From contig NZ_JACKTL010000033.1 in assembly GCF_025822245.1 (NCBI RefSeq), positions 62,001 to 126,000 on the forward strand: a DNA stretch of 64,000 nt, read 5' to 3'. The stretch is from Mycolicibacterium hodleri. GTDB taxonomy: Bacteria > Actinomycetota > Actinomycetes > Mycobacteriales > Mycobacteriaceae. Below, piece after piece: positions 42,764 through 53,221 of the stretch. The notes below the pieces were generated by a model. The model did not search any database and had not been told where the DNA came from. It worked only from the letters and a program-made list of their open reading frames with translations. A program made the position numbers and the translations under genes. The stretch's first letter is position 1. Each line of letters starts with the position of its first letter.

Positions 42764-43351
42764 TCACCCCGGAGCGCTTCGCCTCCGCGCCCGTGAGGCC
42801 CGGAGGTTGGCGACGTTGCCGCACGTCTTCACGTCGTGCCACACCCGACTGCCGTTCTTCGACTGGTCGTAGAACGCGGCGCTGCACTCGGAGTTCATGC
42901 AGACGCGCAGCCGGTTGACCGTGTTCGCCCGTGACGACAGCAGGATCTCCATGCCAACCAGGGCGGTCACGCCGGCGGCCCCGTTCGCTCGCGGGCCGTA
43001 GCCGGGACGGCCCGCCTCGACGCCGACCGTCATCGCCCTCGGGGGGACACTCAGGGCGGTCGAATCACCGGCGACCAGCCACCGCCGCAACTCCGCGCGC
43101 AGCCTGCGCAGCGGGGGCAGATCACCCTGGGCGAGGATCAATTCGCAGGGCGGCTGGCCCGTGCGCTTGCTCCAGGTACGCACGGCCTCGACGACCCATC
43201 GCTGAGCCACCTCGACGTCGGCCAGCAGGTCGGGAACCCCGAAGGCGTCTATCGCCTCGGTGTTGACCAGGTCCTGGACGATGCAGAGACCCTGCGGCGC
43301 CAGCTCCAGACCCAGGCGCAGAGAACTCGAGACGGCGTTGCGTACAGCCAT
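42764..43351 (-). CDS. CGNR zinc-finger (ABATE-domain) regulator
   Basis: A 195-residue protein with N-terminal ABATE-like helical domain (LCIVQDLVNTEAIDAFGVPDLLADVEVAQRWV) and C-terminal CGNR zinc finger: CMNSECSAAFYDQSKNG then HDVKTCGNVANLRASRARRR. Family members are stress-responsive transcription factors. Start 43351. No partner gene is obvious; 145 bases without a clear gene separate it from the thiolase. Confidence 0.87.
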   Translation of the reverse strand: MAVRNAVSSSLRLGLELAPQGLCIVQDLVNTEAIDAFGVPDLLADVEVAQRWVVEAVRTWSKRTGQPPCELILAQGDLPPLRRLRAELRRWLVAGDSTALSVPPRAMTVGVEAGRPGYGPRANGAAGVTALVGMEILLSSRANTVNRLRVCMNSECSAAFYDQSKNGSRVWHDVKTCGNVANLRASRARRRSAPG

Positions 43352-43407
43352 GCCGCCACCCTACTCGTCCATGCGACATAACCATTACCGGTGTTGGGTA
43401 CGTCTCG

Positions 43408-46247
43408 TCACAGCGGAGCGGACACGGGCGAGTCGTTGCGAACCCGTTGCCGGCGCGGCCGATTGGGAATGTTCAGCGGCCACCAGAACCAGCGACCGAG
43501 GATCGCGGCGATCGACGGGGTCATCAAGGACCGCACGATGAGGGTGTCGAACAGCAGCCCGAGCCCGATCGTCGACCCCGCCTGCCCGATGTGGCGCAGG
43601 TCGCTGGCCAACATCGACGCCATCGTGAACGCGAAGACCAAGCCTGCCGCGGTCACGACGCTTCCGGTGCTGCCCATGGTCCGGATGATGCCGGTCTTGA
43701 TGCCCGCGCCGACCTCTTCCTTGAATCGCGACACCAGGAGCAGGTTGTAGTCGGAACCGACCGCCAAGAGGATGATCACGGAGAACGCGAGCACGATCCA
43801 GTGCATGTCCACGCCGATGATGCGTTCCCAAATCAGCACCGACAGCCCGAACGACGCACCGAGTGACACCACGATCGTCCCGACGATCACCAGTGACGCC
43901 ACCAGGGCACGGGTGATGAGCAGCATGACCAGGAAGATCAGGACGATCGCGGCAAAGGCCGCAATCATCAGGTCGAATTTGGCGCCACTCTGGATGTCCC
44001 GGTAGGTGGCTGCGGTTCCCGTGAGGAAGACCTTGGCATCGGCCAGCGGTGTGCCCTTGACGGCTTCCCGAGCGGCGACGAGCTCGTCGTCCACCGCCGA
44101 AATGCCCGCCTCGGTGGCCGGATCCACGTCATGGGTGATGATCAGGCGGGCGGCCTTGCCGTCGGGTGAGAGGAACAACTTCAAGCCGCGTTGAAAGTCC
44201 GGGTTCTGGAACACTTCCGGCGGAAGGTAGAAGTAGTCGGCGCTCTTGGACGCGTCGAATGCCTGTCCCATCGCGGTGGCGGTGTCGGTCATCTCCTTCA
44301 TCTGGTCCAGCAGCCCGGCAAAGGTCGTGTGGATCGCCTGCAGCGTCTGCTGCATCGTCGTCGCCGTGGCGATGATGGGCGGCAGCTGGGCGGCCAACTG
44401 CGGGGTGAGCGCGTTGACGTCGCCGAAGTCCTTGATCAACGCGCCCATGTCTCCACTGAACCCGTCAACGCCGTCGACGGCGTCGAACGCCGACCGGGCT
44501 CCCCAGCACACCGGGATGTTGAAACAGTTGGGCTCCCAGTAGAAGTAGTTGCGTAGCGGACGCACGGCGTCGTCGAAATCCGCCAGGTGATCTCGCATCT
44601 GGTCCACGGAGTCCTTCATCGCGGACATGTCCACGACGGTCCGCGCGGTGGCGTCGGAGAACCGTGCCATCATCTCGTGCATCGCCCTCAACGAATCGAT
44701 CATCGAACCGAGATCGGTTGCCATGGTGTCGATGTCGTCGATCCTGGTCGTGAGGAATTGCAGATTCTGGGTGATCGGAACCGATTGCATGCTCACTTGA
44801 TAGGGGATGGAGCTGTGTGCGATCGGTGAGCCCAGCGGCCGGGTGATGCTCTGCACCATCGCGATGCCACGAATCGCGAACAGGCTCTTGGCAATCCTGT
44901 CCAGCACGATCATGTCGCTCGGGTTGCGGAGATCGTGGTCGGATTCGATCATCATGATGTCGGGATTCAATCGTGCGGCACTGAAGTGCTTTTCGGCTGC
45001 GTTGTACCCCTCGTTCGACGGCACGGACTCGGGTATGTAGTGGCGGTCCTCGTAGCTGGTGGTGTATCCGGGGACGGCCAGAATTCCCAGGATGGCGACG
45101 GCAGTTGCGACGGCCAGGATCGGCACGGGCCACCGAACCGTCGCGGTGCCGATGCGACGCCATCCTCGGGTCTTCATGGCTCGTTTCGGTTCCAACAGCC
45201 CGAACCGGCTCGCCACTGCGAGAATTGCCGGCGCCGCCGTGAGTGCCGCGGCGACGACGACGATCACCCCGATGGCCGCCGGAAGGGCCAACGACGTGAA
45301 GTAGGTCAACCGGGTCAGCCGCAGACAGAGCACCGCTCCGGCGATCGTCAGTCCGGAGCCGAGGATGACATGCCACACTCCGCGGAATGCGCTGTGGTAG
45401 GCAGACTCTCGATCTTCGCCGTTCTGACGCGCTTCGTGGTATCGGCCGATCAAGAAGATCGCGTAGTCGGTACCCGCGGCGATGGCCAGCGCGGTGAGCA
45501 GGCTGACCGCGAAGGTGGAGAAGTCGAGGAGCCGGGCGTGTCCCAGCAGCGCGACCACACCGCGGGCTGCACCCATCTCGATGCCGACCATGGCAAGGAT
45601 CAGCAGGACCGTGCCGATCGAGCGGTAGACGATCGCCAGCATCACGGTGATCACGACCATCGTGACGGCCATCATCACCACCATGCTCTTGTCACCAGCC
45701 TGCGCGGTGTCGGTGGTCAGCGGCGCGGGGCCGGTGACGTAGGCACGCACGCCGGCGGGCGCGGCGACGTGGGCGACGTCGTTGCGCACCGCCTCGACCG
45801 ACGCGTTGCCCTCGGTGCTGCCCTGGTTTCCGGCGAGGTTGAGTTGGACGTAGGCGGCCTTGCCGTCGCTGCTTTGCACGCCGGCAGCCGTGATCGGGTC
45901 CCCCCAAAAGTTCTGGAGGTGCTCGACGTGCGCGGCGTCCTCCTGCAACGTGGCGATCAGGGTGTCGTAGTAGCGATGAGCCTGCTCACCCAACGGGTCG
46001 TCGCCGACCAACACCACCATCGCCACGCTGTCAGAGGTGAATTCGCCAAACTTCTGTCCCATCGCCTTGGCCGCCATCACCGCCGGGGCGTCCTGCGGGG
46101 ACGACGACACCGCATTCTGCTGACCCACGACCTCGATCTGGGGCACCAGCAAGTTCAGGGCCGCCGTCACGGCAATCCACGCCAGGATGATCGGGATGGC
46201 AGCCACCCGGATGATCCGGGTGGCGCGTGAGGGACCGCCGTGCGCGC

Positions 46248-46251
<4 letters not shown>
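43408..46251 (-). CDS. MmpL-family RND transporter
   Basis: A 947-residue inner-membrane exporter: 12 hydrophobic segments, two large periplasmic domains (about 60-200 and 420-750). Key features are TDYAIFLIGRYHEARQNGEDRESA and SDYNLLLVSRFKEEVGAG, each containing the Asp-Tyr proton-relay pair typical of MmpL, and a cysteine-containing loop NCFNIPVCWG. ATG 46251 overlaps the stop of mmpS by 4 bases, so the pair is coupled. It probably exports a lipid or siderophore by analogy with MmpS4/L4 and MmpS5/L5. The longer frame to 46416 runs into mmpS. Confidence 0.93.
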
Positions 46252-47163
<912 letters not shown>

Positions 47164-47200
47164 CGCCCATCCCGGGCACTTCAGGAAAGGAAGTACGACG

Positions 47201-47827
47201 ATGACCGAACATGACGACGGGACGAATCCCCGCACCCCCTCGGTGACGATGTGGTTCGACCCGGTGTGCCCGTTCTCGTGGAATACCGCTCGATGGCTCG
47301 TCAAGGCAGGTGGCGCAATCGGTTTCGACGTCGACTGGCACCTGGCGAACCTGGCGATCCTCAACGAGGGCCGGGAGCTTCCGCCGCCGCAGCAGGCGCG
47401 GATGGCCGATTCGCGGCGTGTCGGCAGGCTCATGGCCGCCATCCGGCGCGAGACCGGATCGGCCGGCCTGGCCGCCGCCTACTTCACCTTCGGTGAGCAC
47501 TACTTCGACCGGTCGCCCGGCGTCGTCGACGACGACCTGATGGAGAAGGTGCTCCACAGTGCCAATGCGGGTGTCGTTTCGGCTGCCGCGCTGGCGGACT
47601 CGTCCCTCGACGAACTGGTGGCGAACTCCCACGCCGCCGGGCAAGCCGCTCTCGGCGAGACGGGCGGCAGTCCCATCGTCTCCGTCGACGGGCATGCGTT
47701 CTTCGGACCGGTGCTGACCTCGGTGCCCACCGACGACCAGACGGTGCCGCTCTTCACGGCCCTCGCCACGCTGGCTGCCACCAGTTCGTTCACCCAGCTG
47801 CAGCGACCTCGCCCAGCTCACGACTAG
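47201..47827 (+). CDS. DsbA-fold oxidoreductase (Rv2466c-like, CPFS)
   Basis: A 208-residue thioredoxin-fold protein resembling the mycothiol-dependent Rv2466c of M. tuberculosis: WFDPVCPFSWNTARWL at the active site, NLAILNEGRE and later SPIVSVDGHAFFGPVLTSVP. In Rv2466c the active site is C-P-W-C; here it is C23-P-F-S26, so the resolving cysteine is a serine. The enzyme would work by a monothiol mechanism with mycothiol. Start ATG 47201, with AAAGGAAG upstream. It is 37 bases from the csoR-like gene and 12 from the next gene. Confidence 0.88.
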   Translation: MTEHDDGTNPRTPSVTMWFDPVCPFSWNTARWLVKAGGAIGFDVDWHLANLAILNEGRELPPPQQARMADSRRVGRLMAAIRRETGSAGLAAAYFTFGEHYFDRSPGVVDDDLMEKVLHSANAGVVSAAALADSSLDELVANSHAAGQAALGETGGSPIVSVDGHAFFGPVLTSVPTDDQTVPLFTALATLAATSSFTQLQRPRPAHD

Positions 47828-47839
47828 AGGACGAGAACC

Positions 47840-48016
47840 ATGTGTCACGCCGCGAAGTGCCGCACCTGCGGCAAGACCACGTGGTCGGGATGTGGCCGCC
47901 ACGTGGACGTGGTGAAGCGAGGCGTGCCCGCCGCCCACTGGTGCGACGGCCACCCCGAGACCCAGGCTTCGACACCCCGTCGACGCCCGTTCACCGAAGA
48001 AGAGGTAGGAACATGA
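47840..48016 (+). CDS. 58-residue zinc-finger-like protein
   Basis: A very short gene. The frame starts at ATG 47840 and reads MCHAAKCRTCGKTTWSGCG then HVDVVKRGVPAAHWCDGH before a basic C-terminus. Cysteines at 7, 10, 18 and 35 and several histidines fit a zinc site. The CRTCGKTTWSGCG motif is the kind seen in conserved small actinobacterial proteins of unknown function. Its TGA overlaps the ATG of the SQR-like gene by 4 bases, proving it is translated as part of the unit. It may chaperone metal or sulfur. Confidence 0.85.
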   Translation: MCHAAKCRTCGKTTWSGCGRHVDVVKRGVPAAHWCDGHPETQASTPRRRPFTEEEVGT

Positions 48017-49197
48017 CGACGAAGAAACAACTGGTCATCCTGGGCGCCGGGATCGGCGGTCTCAGCGTCCTCAAGGAATTCGCCGACACCGGCGTCTCGA
48101 CGGACGACGTGGACGTCACCATCGTCGACGCGGACTTCTCTCACTTCCTCGGTTTCACGCTGCCATGGGTGATGCGCGGATGGCGTGACGAGGACAGCGT
48201 CCCCATCCGACCGAACGACCAAGCGCTGCAGGGGATCAACACCGTCACCGGCTTCGTCGAACGCGTCGACCCCGAGCTGCGGACCGTCACGCTCTCCGAC
48301 TCGACCGTCATCGCCTTCGACGCCCTGGTGATCGCCACCGGTGCACGCAACGCCGTCGACGCGGTCCCCGGGCTGCAACGAGCCGTCGACGGGGGATCGG
48401 CCGTGCACTACTACAGCGCCGCGGCAGCCGCGGACGCCCACCGAGCACTGATGCGTTTCGCCGGCGGAAAGCTGATGTTCCTCGTCACCTCGGCCCCCTA
48501 CCGCTGCCCGGTCGCTCCGTACGAAGGCGCCCTACTTGCCGCAGACCTACTGCAGGACAACGGGTCCCGATCGGACACGACGATCGACGTCTACAGCCCG
48601 GAGAAGCAACCAATGCCCTCCGCCGGTCCTTACGCCGGCCAGGAACTCATCACCATGCTCGCCGGAAACGGCATTGAGTTCCACGGCGAGCACACCGTGG
48701 CCACCGTCGACGGCGATCGTCGCCGCGTCGAATTCGCCGACGGCTCGACGGCCGACTTCGACCTCCTCGTCTTCGTCCCCCCGCACGCGCCGGCAGTCAC
48801 CCTCGACGGAGACGGCTGGATCACCGTCGACGCGGCCACCATGCAGACCGCGCACCCCGGGATATTCGCCATCGGTGACGCGACGACCGTGACCTCCCCG
48901 TCCGGGCGCCCCCTCCCCAAGGCTGCGATCTTCGCCAAGAACGGAGCGTCCGCCGCTGCGCAGAACGTCCTGCACTACCTCGGCAAGACCGACCACGCGA
49001 ACCCCCTCTCCGGTGAGGGCTACTGCTTCATCGACACCGGCTCACACACCTCGGCCCAGGGCAAGGGAGACTTCTTCGGCCTCCCCCACCCCGCGATCCA
49101 CCTCACCGCGCCGTCAGCCGAACTCCACCACGACAAGCAGCAGGAAGAGGACGTGTGGCGGGCACTCTGGGAGGCGGATGCCGTCGCCGCGAACTGA
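48013..49197 (+). CDS. sulfide:quinone oxidoreductase-like flavoprotein
   Basis: A 394-residue FAD-dependent disulfide-oxidoreductase-superfamily enzyme. FAD motif LVILGAGIGGLSVLKEF, GIFAIGDATTV (288-290) for FAD, and the SQR-type cysteine motif TSAPYRCPVAPYEGALL (Cys165) plus GEGYCFIDTG (Cys338) are visible. Two cysteines in these places are the redox pair in SQR and flavocytochrome c sulfide dehydrogenases. It would oxidise sulfide or a thiol/persulfide. ATG 48013 overlaps the zinc-finger gene. NADH dehydrogenase-like activity is a weaker alternative. Confidence 0.83.
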   Translation: MTTKKQLVILGAGIGGLSVLKEFADTGVSTDDVDVTIVDADFSHFLGFTLPWVMRGWRDEDSVPIRPNDQALQGINTVTGFVERVDPELRTVTLSDSTVIAFDALVIATGARNAVDAVPGLQRAVDGGSAVHYYSAAAAADAHRALMRFAGGKLMFLVTSAPYRCPVAPYEGALLAADLLQDNGSRSDTTIDVYSPEKQPMPSAGPYAGQELITMLAGNGIEFHGEHTVATVDGDRRRVEFADGSTADFDLLVFVPPHAPAVTLDGDGWITVDAATMQTAHPGIFAIGDATTVTSPSGRPLPKAAIFAKNGASAAAQNVLHYLGKTDHANPLSGEGYCFIDTGSHTSAQGKGDFFGLPHPAIHLTAPSAELHHDKQQEEDVWRALWEADAVAAN

Positions 49198-49255
49198 CCG
49201 CCCTTCGCACCCGCTACCTTCGTAGGGTGTCGGCACGCTTTGGAGACGGGGCGCG

Positions 49256-50446
49256 ATGAACCACGCGGACGTTCTGGTGGTGGGCGGCGGCCCGGCGGGC
49301 CTGGCCCTCGCCGGGGCGTGCGGGCGCCTCGGACTCGCGACCGCGTTGGTCGACCTCGCACCGGAGCGGCCGTGGACGGCGACCTACGGCATGTGGAGTG
49401 GTGAACTGCCGGTCGACCTGCCGACCTCGGTGGTGTCGGCACGTGCCGCCGGTCGCGCGATCGCCGTGTCCGAACACCAGTTGGGTTGGGAGTACGCCGT
49501 TCTCGACGTACCCGCCCTCCAGCGACACCTCGTCGACGGCCTCACCGACGTGCGCATACACGCCGCACGCGTCGTCGGGTCGCCCGACGCCGGCGTCGTT
49601 GCCCTGGCGGACGGGTCGCACCTACGGGCCTCGGTCGTCGTCGACGCCGGAGGTGGTGCGCGACCGTTGGACCGGACGACGCCGCGTCGGCCGGCTGCGG
49701 CCCAAACCGCCTACGGACTGGTCGTCGACGCAGACGCGGCCGCACCGTTCGTGGAGCACGGCGACGCCCTGTTCATGGACTGGCGCGCCGACCACGGCGA
49801 AACCGGCTGGCCGACGTTCCTCTACGTGATCCCGCTCGGCGACGGCACCGTGCTGATGGAGGAGACCTCACTGGCGCGCCGGCCCGGGCTGCCGCTGTCG
49901 ACGCTGCGACGGCGGCTTCACGCCCGGCTGGCCCGGCACGGCGTCGAGCCGCCGAAGGATGCTCGCAGCGAACGGGTTTCGTTCCGGGTGGACCACCCGC
50001 GACACCGCGGGTCCGCAGCGCTCGGCTTCGGTGCGGCCGCCCCACTGATCCACCCCGCGACCGGTTTCAGCCTGGCGACGTCGCTTCGGCTGGCGCCGCA
50101 GGTGGCCGCGGCCGTCGCCGAGCATCTTGCGGACGGTCCCCGCGCCGCGCTGGCGGCCGCGCAGAAGACGGTGTGGCCGCTCGACGCCCGCGTGGTCCAC
50201 CACGTGCGGCGGATCGGATTGGAGTCGCTGCTTCGCATGCCGCCGGCCGACGTCCCGGGCTTCTTCGAGCAGTTCTTCGCGCTCCCGGACTCGCACCGCT
50301 GGACGTATCTGACCGCCCGTGACGACGTCCGCGGCATCGTGGCCGCGATGAACTGCCTCTTTCGTACCTCCGATGGGCGGTTGCGTCGGCATCTCGTCAC
50401 CTCGGCCCTGCTGCCGGCGGTGACGAGCAACGACGCGACCAGCTGA
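49256..50446 (+). CDS. lycopene cyclase (CrtL/CrtY type)
   Basis: A 396-residue FAD-type lycopene beta-cyclase. Dinucleotide fold VLVVGGGPAGLALAGACGRLG, the conserved GMWSGELP region, and the cyclase motif LYVIPLGDGTVLMEETSLARRPG are typical of CrtL enzymes. Ring formation would yield gamma- or beta-carotene, explaining a yellow colony colour. The upstream carotenoid genes (crtE, crtB, crtI) are not next to it. Start ATG 49256. Confidence 0.88.
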   Translation: MNHADVLVVGGGPAGLALAGACGRLGLATALVDLAPERPWTATYGMWSGELPVDLPTSVVSARAAGRAIAVSEHQLGWEYAVLDVPALQRHLVDGLTDVRIHAARVVGSPDAGVVALADGSHLRASVVVDAGGGARPLDRTTPRRPAAAQTAYGLVVDADAAAPFVEHGDALFMDWRADHGETGWPTFLYVIPLGDGTVLMEETSLARRPGLPLSTLRRRLHARLARHGVEPPKDARSERVSFRVDHPRHRGSAALGFGAAAPLIHPATGFSLATSLRLAPQVAAAVAEHLADGPRAALAAAQKTVWPLDARVVHHVRRIGLESLLRMPPADVPGFFEQFFALPDSHRWTYLTARDDVRGIVAAMNCLFRTSDGRLRRHLVTSALLPAVTSNDATS

Positions 50447-50451
50447 CCGCT

Positions 50452-51861
50452 CTACTCGAAGATCTTGCCGGGGTTAAGAATTCCCGCCGGATCGAGGGCG
50501 TTCTTGATCGCCCGGTGCAGTCCCAGCACCGTCGGCGACAATTCGTTCACCAGGCCGCCGCGCTTGAGCAAGCCCACACCGTGCTCCCCGGTGATGGTGC
50601 CGCCGAGGGACAACGCCGCCTCGAGGATCCCGTCGAAGGCGGCGTGGATGCGCGGCCACAGGTCGGCGTCGTCGTCCGACGGTCCGATGATCAGCGGGTG
50701 CAGGTTGCCGTCGCCGGCGTGCGCGATGTTCGCGATCTGAACGTCGTGTCGAACCGCCAGCGCCTCGATGCGGGCCAGCATCTCCGGGACGTGCTCCTTC
50801 GGCACGCAGACGTCCTCGGTGATCACCGGCCCCAGCCGCTCGAGCGCCGGGTAAGCCAGTCGCCGGGCCGCGAACAGGGCGTCGCCCTCCTCCGGGTCGG
50901 TCGACCGTTCGGCCCAGGTCGCGCCGCTGGCACGGAAGTGCTCGACGATCTCGTCGGCGAGTGCGGTGCCGGTCGGCTCCGGGTCGTCCACCCGCGCGAG
51001 CAGCAGCACGTCGCCTGCGTCGGTCAGGCCCATCTGTTTCCAATCGTCCACGGCGCGAAGGCAATACCGATCCATCAGCTCCAACGCCGACGGCGTGATA
51101 CCGGCCGCGCCCACTGCCCGCACCGCGTGGCCGGCCGCTACCAGCGAGGAGAAGAACCCCGCCACCGTGATGGGTGCGGCGGGCAGGCTGCGGAGCCGGA
51201 CGGTGATCTCGGTGACGATGCCCAAGGTGCCCTCGGACCCGACGAGCAGACTGACCAGGTCGTACCCGGCGACGCCCTTCGCCGTCCGGCGCCCGATGCG
51301 GATCACCTCCGCCGAGCCGGTCACCACCTCTAGTTCGAGCACGTATTCGCCGGTGACGCCGTACTTGACGCAGCAGACTCCGCCCGCGTTCGTGGCGACG
51401 TTGCCACCGAGCGTGGACCACGGCGAGCTCGCGGGGTCGGGTGGGTACCACAGCCCGTGCTCGGCGACCGCCGCACGAAGGTCGTCGTTGACCACGCCCG
51501 GCTGGACCACCGCCAACCGTTCCAACGGATTGATCGCAAGGATCTCCGACATGGCCTCAAGGGAGAGCACCACGCAGCCGTCGACGGCGTTGGCGCCACC
51601 GGAGAGCCCGGTGCCGGCTCCGCGGGCCACGACGGGAGTACGGTGACGCAGACAGATCTCGACCACCTGACGGACCTCTTCGGTGCAGCGGGCCCGCACG
51701 ACGGCCGCCGGCTCGCCGGCCGGAGCGCCAGCCGCCTGATCGCGGCTGAGACTGCGAATCACGTCCGGGTCGGCGACGACCCGGCCTCGTGGCAACGCGG
51801 CCACGAGGTCACCGACAACGGTCTCGGCGGCGGTCAGGAGTGGCTGGGCCGGTGGCGTCAT
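50452..51861 (-). CDS. FAD-linked oxidase (glycolate/lactate dehydrogenase GlcD-like)
   Basis: A 469-residue FAD enzyme of the VAO/PCMH family. The FAD-binding domain has VVARGAGTGLSGGANAVDG, WSTLGGNVATNAGG and LLVGSEGTLGIVTEITVRL; the C-terminal domain has HAGDGNLHPLI and GEHGVGLLKR. This is the D-2-hydroxyacid dehydrogenase pattern (glycolate, D-lactate). ATG 51861 is preceded by GGAGGTCACCG. It converges with the lycopene cyclase gene by 5 bases. Confidence 0.92.
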   Translation of the reverse strand: MTPPAQPLLTAAETVVGDLVAALPRGRVVADPDVIRSLSRDQAAGAPAGEPAAVVRARCTEEVRQVVEICLRHRTPVVARGAGTGLSGGANAVDGCVVLSLEAMSEILAINPLERLAVVQPGVVNDDLRAAVAEHGLWYPPDPASSPWSTLGGNVATNAGGVCCVKYGVTGEYVLELEVVTGSAEVIRIGRRTAKGVAGYDLVSLLVGSEGTLGIVTEITVRLRSLPAAPITVAGFFSSLVAAGHAVRAVGAAGITPSALELMDRYCLRAVDDWKQMGLTDAGDVLLLARVDDPEPTGTALADEIVEHFRASGATWAERSTDPEEGDALFAARRLAYPALERLGPVITEDVCVPKEHVPEMLARIEALAVRHDVQIANIAHAGDGNLHPLIIGPSDDDADLWPRIHAAFDGILEAALSLGGTITGEHGVGLLKRGGLVNELSPTVLGLHRAIKNALDPAGILNPGKIFE

Positions 51862-51913
51862 GCGGTGACCTCCAAAGCCTCGGGGCGCTACCCGAACGAG
51901 GTTAGTCCCGCGG

Positions 51914-53185
51914 TCAGCGCGGCAGGCTCCGGCCCGGTCGCCCGCGCCCGCGCAGCGGGTACCCGCGTCGCACCCGGTCGAGCGCACCGCCGAACGACCG
52001 CGCGGTCGCCGCACCGACCAGCAAGCCGACCGCGATAGCGCACACCACCGTCACCACCCCAAACGCGTTGGCTCCGCCACCGTTGGGATTGGTGACCAGC
52101 GTCGTGGTGGACAGCAGACCGAGGCTGCCGGGGACCAGCAGCCAGAAAGCCGGCAGGAAGACCACCAGCCGCGGCAGGTTCGGCCGCACCGCCTCGACGA
52201 GTGAGGCTCCCAGCGTGGCGGCGACCGCGCCGAGGAAGCTGCCCAACGGCGCACCGCCGACGTGCTGCCCGAAACTCTGCGCGGCGAAGGCCAACACCAA
52301 GACCACCGTGATCCACGGCAGCAGTCGCACCGGTGGGCTCTCCAGCACTCCGATCCCGACGCTGATGAGGATGAGCCCCAACGGCGCGGCCCACCAGCCG
52401 AGCGCGTCGACGCGGAGATTGGTCAACTCCTCCGCCGGCACGGTGACCACGTGGCTGGCCGCGACGATGCCCAGGGTGAACAGGAGCAGCTGCACCAACC
52501 CGAAGGTCAACCGGGACGCCCCGGCCACCATGTCCCCCGCAGCCAGCTCCGACATCGCGGTGACGATCAACGCCCCGGGCAGCAGCACCGCCAACGGCGG
52601 CAGAAGGGTCCGAAGCGGGCCGTCCAGCAGGTCGGCGTTGGCAGCCGCGAAGACTCCGCACGCCAGGAGGAAGGCCGCCAGCGTCGGGAGGAGCGTGGCG
52701 ATCAGGCTGAATCTCTGCCCGAGCCGGAAGAGGACGACCACCACGACCGCCCCCACCGCGGCGAAGACGACGTTGGGACCACCGGGCTGCAGGATCAGGG
52801 CGATGCCGGTGGCGATCCCGATCCAGCCGAGGTTGGCCATCCACTGCGGATAGCGGGGCGGACGCTGGCGCAGCTCGAGCAGTTCCGTGGTGGCCCCGGT
52901 GACCGTGAGGGCGGACTGCGACAACCGATGACGGATGGACCGCACCTCGGCGGACTGGTCGAGACGAAGTCCGCCCTGGACCGACTCGAACGTGGCGGGC
53001 AGACCGCTGGCCAGGTTGAGGAAGACGCCGGTCGGCGAGGCCGCGATCTGGACGTCGGGGAAGCCCAGTGCGGTGCTCACCTCGGCGAGCTCGTCCTCCA
53101 CGTCGCTGACCGGCTGCCCGGTCGCCACCATCGCGGCGCCGAGATATGCCAGCAGGGTGCGGACGGCGTCGTCGTCTTCGGACAC
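51914..53185 (-). CDS. ThrE-type threonine/serine exporter
   Basis: A 423-residue membrane protein. The N-terminal domain (1-115) is amphipathic/cytosolic (LAYLGAAMVATGQPVSDVEDELAEV), the rest about ten hydrophobic segments. This two-part layout matches ThrE of Corynebacterium, which exports L-threonine and L-serine. Export of serine would complement the serine dehydratase seen at 13 kb. GTG 53185 starts it. It may be co-transcribed with the FAD-linked oxidase 52 bases downstream. Confidence 0.85.
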   Translation of the reverse strand: MSEDDDAVRTLLAYLGAAMVATGQPVSDVEDELAEVSTALGFPDVQIAASPTGVFLNLASGLPATFESVQGGLRLDQSAEVRSIRHRLSQSALTVTGATTELLELRQRPPRYPQWMANLGWIGIATGIALILQPGGPNVVFAAVGAVVVVVLFRLGQRFSLIATLLPTLAAFLLACGVFAAANADLLDGPLRTLLPPLAVLLPGALIVTAMSELAAGDMVAGASRLTFGLVQLLLFTLGIVAASHVVTVPAEELTNLRVDALGWWAAPLGLILISVGIGVLESPPVRLLPWITVVLVLAFAAQSFGQHVGGAPLGSFLGAVAATLGASLVEAVRPNLPRLVVFLPAFWLLVPGSLGLLSTTTLVTNPNGGGANAFGVVTVVCAIAVGLLVGAATARSFGGALDRVRRGYPLRGRGRPGRSLPR

Positions 53186-53221
53186 GGAGTCACTCTGTCA
53201 GGTGAGGGCAGGCCTGACCGA

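Noticed and set aside
44935..46230. A 431-codon plus-strand open frame opposite mmpL
   Set aside because: Low-complexity Arg/Asp/His/Gly product antisense to a complete MmpL transporter.
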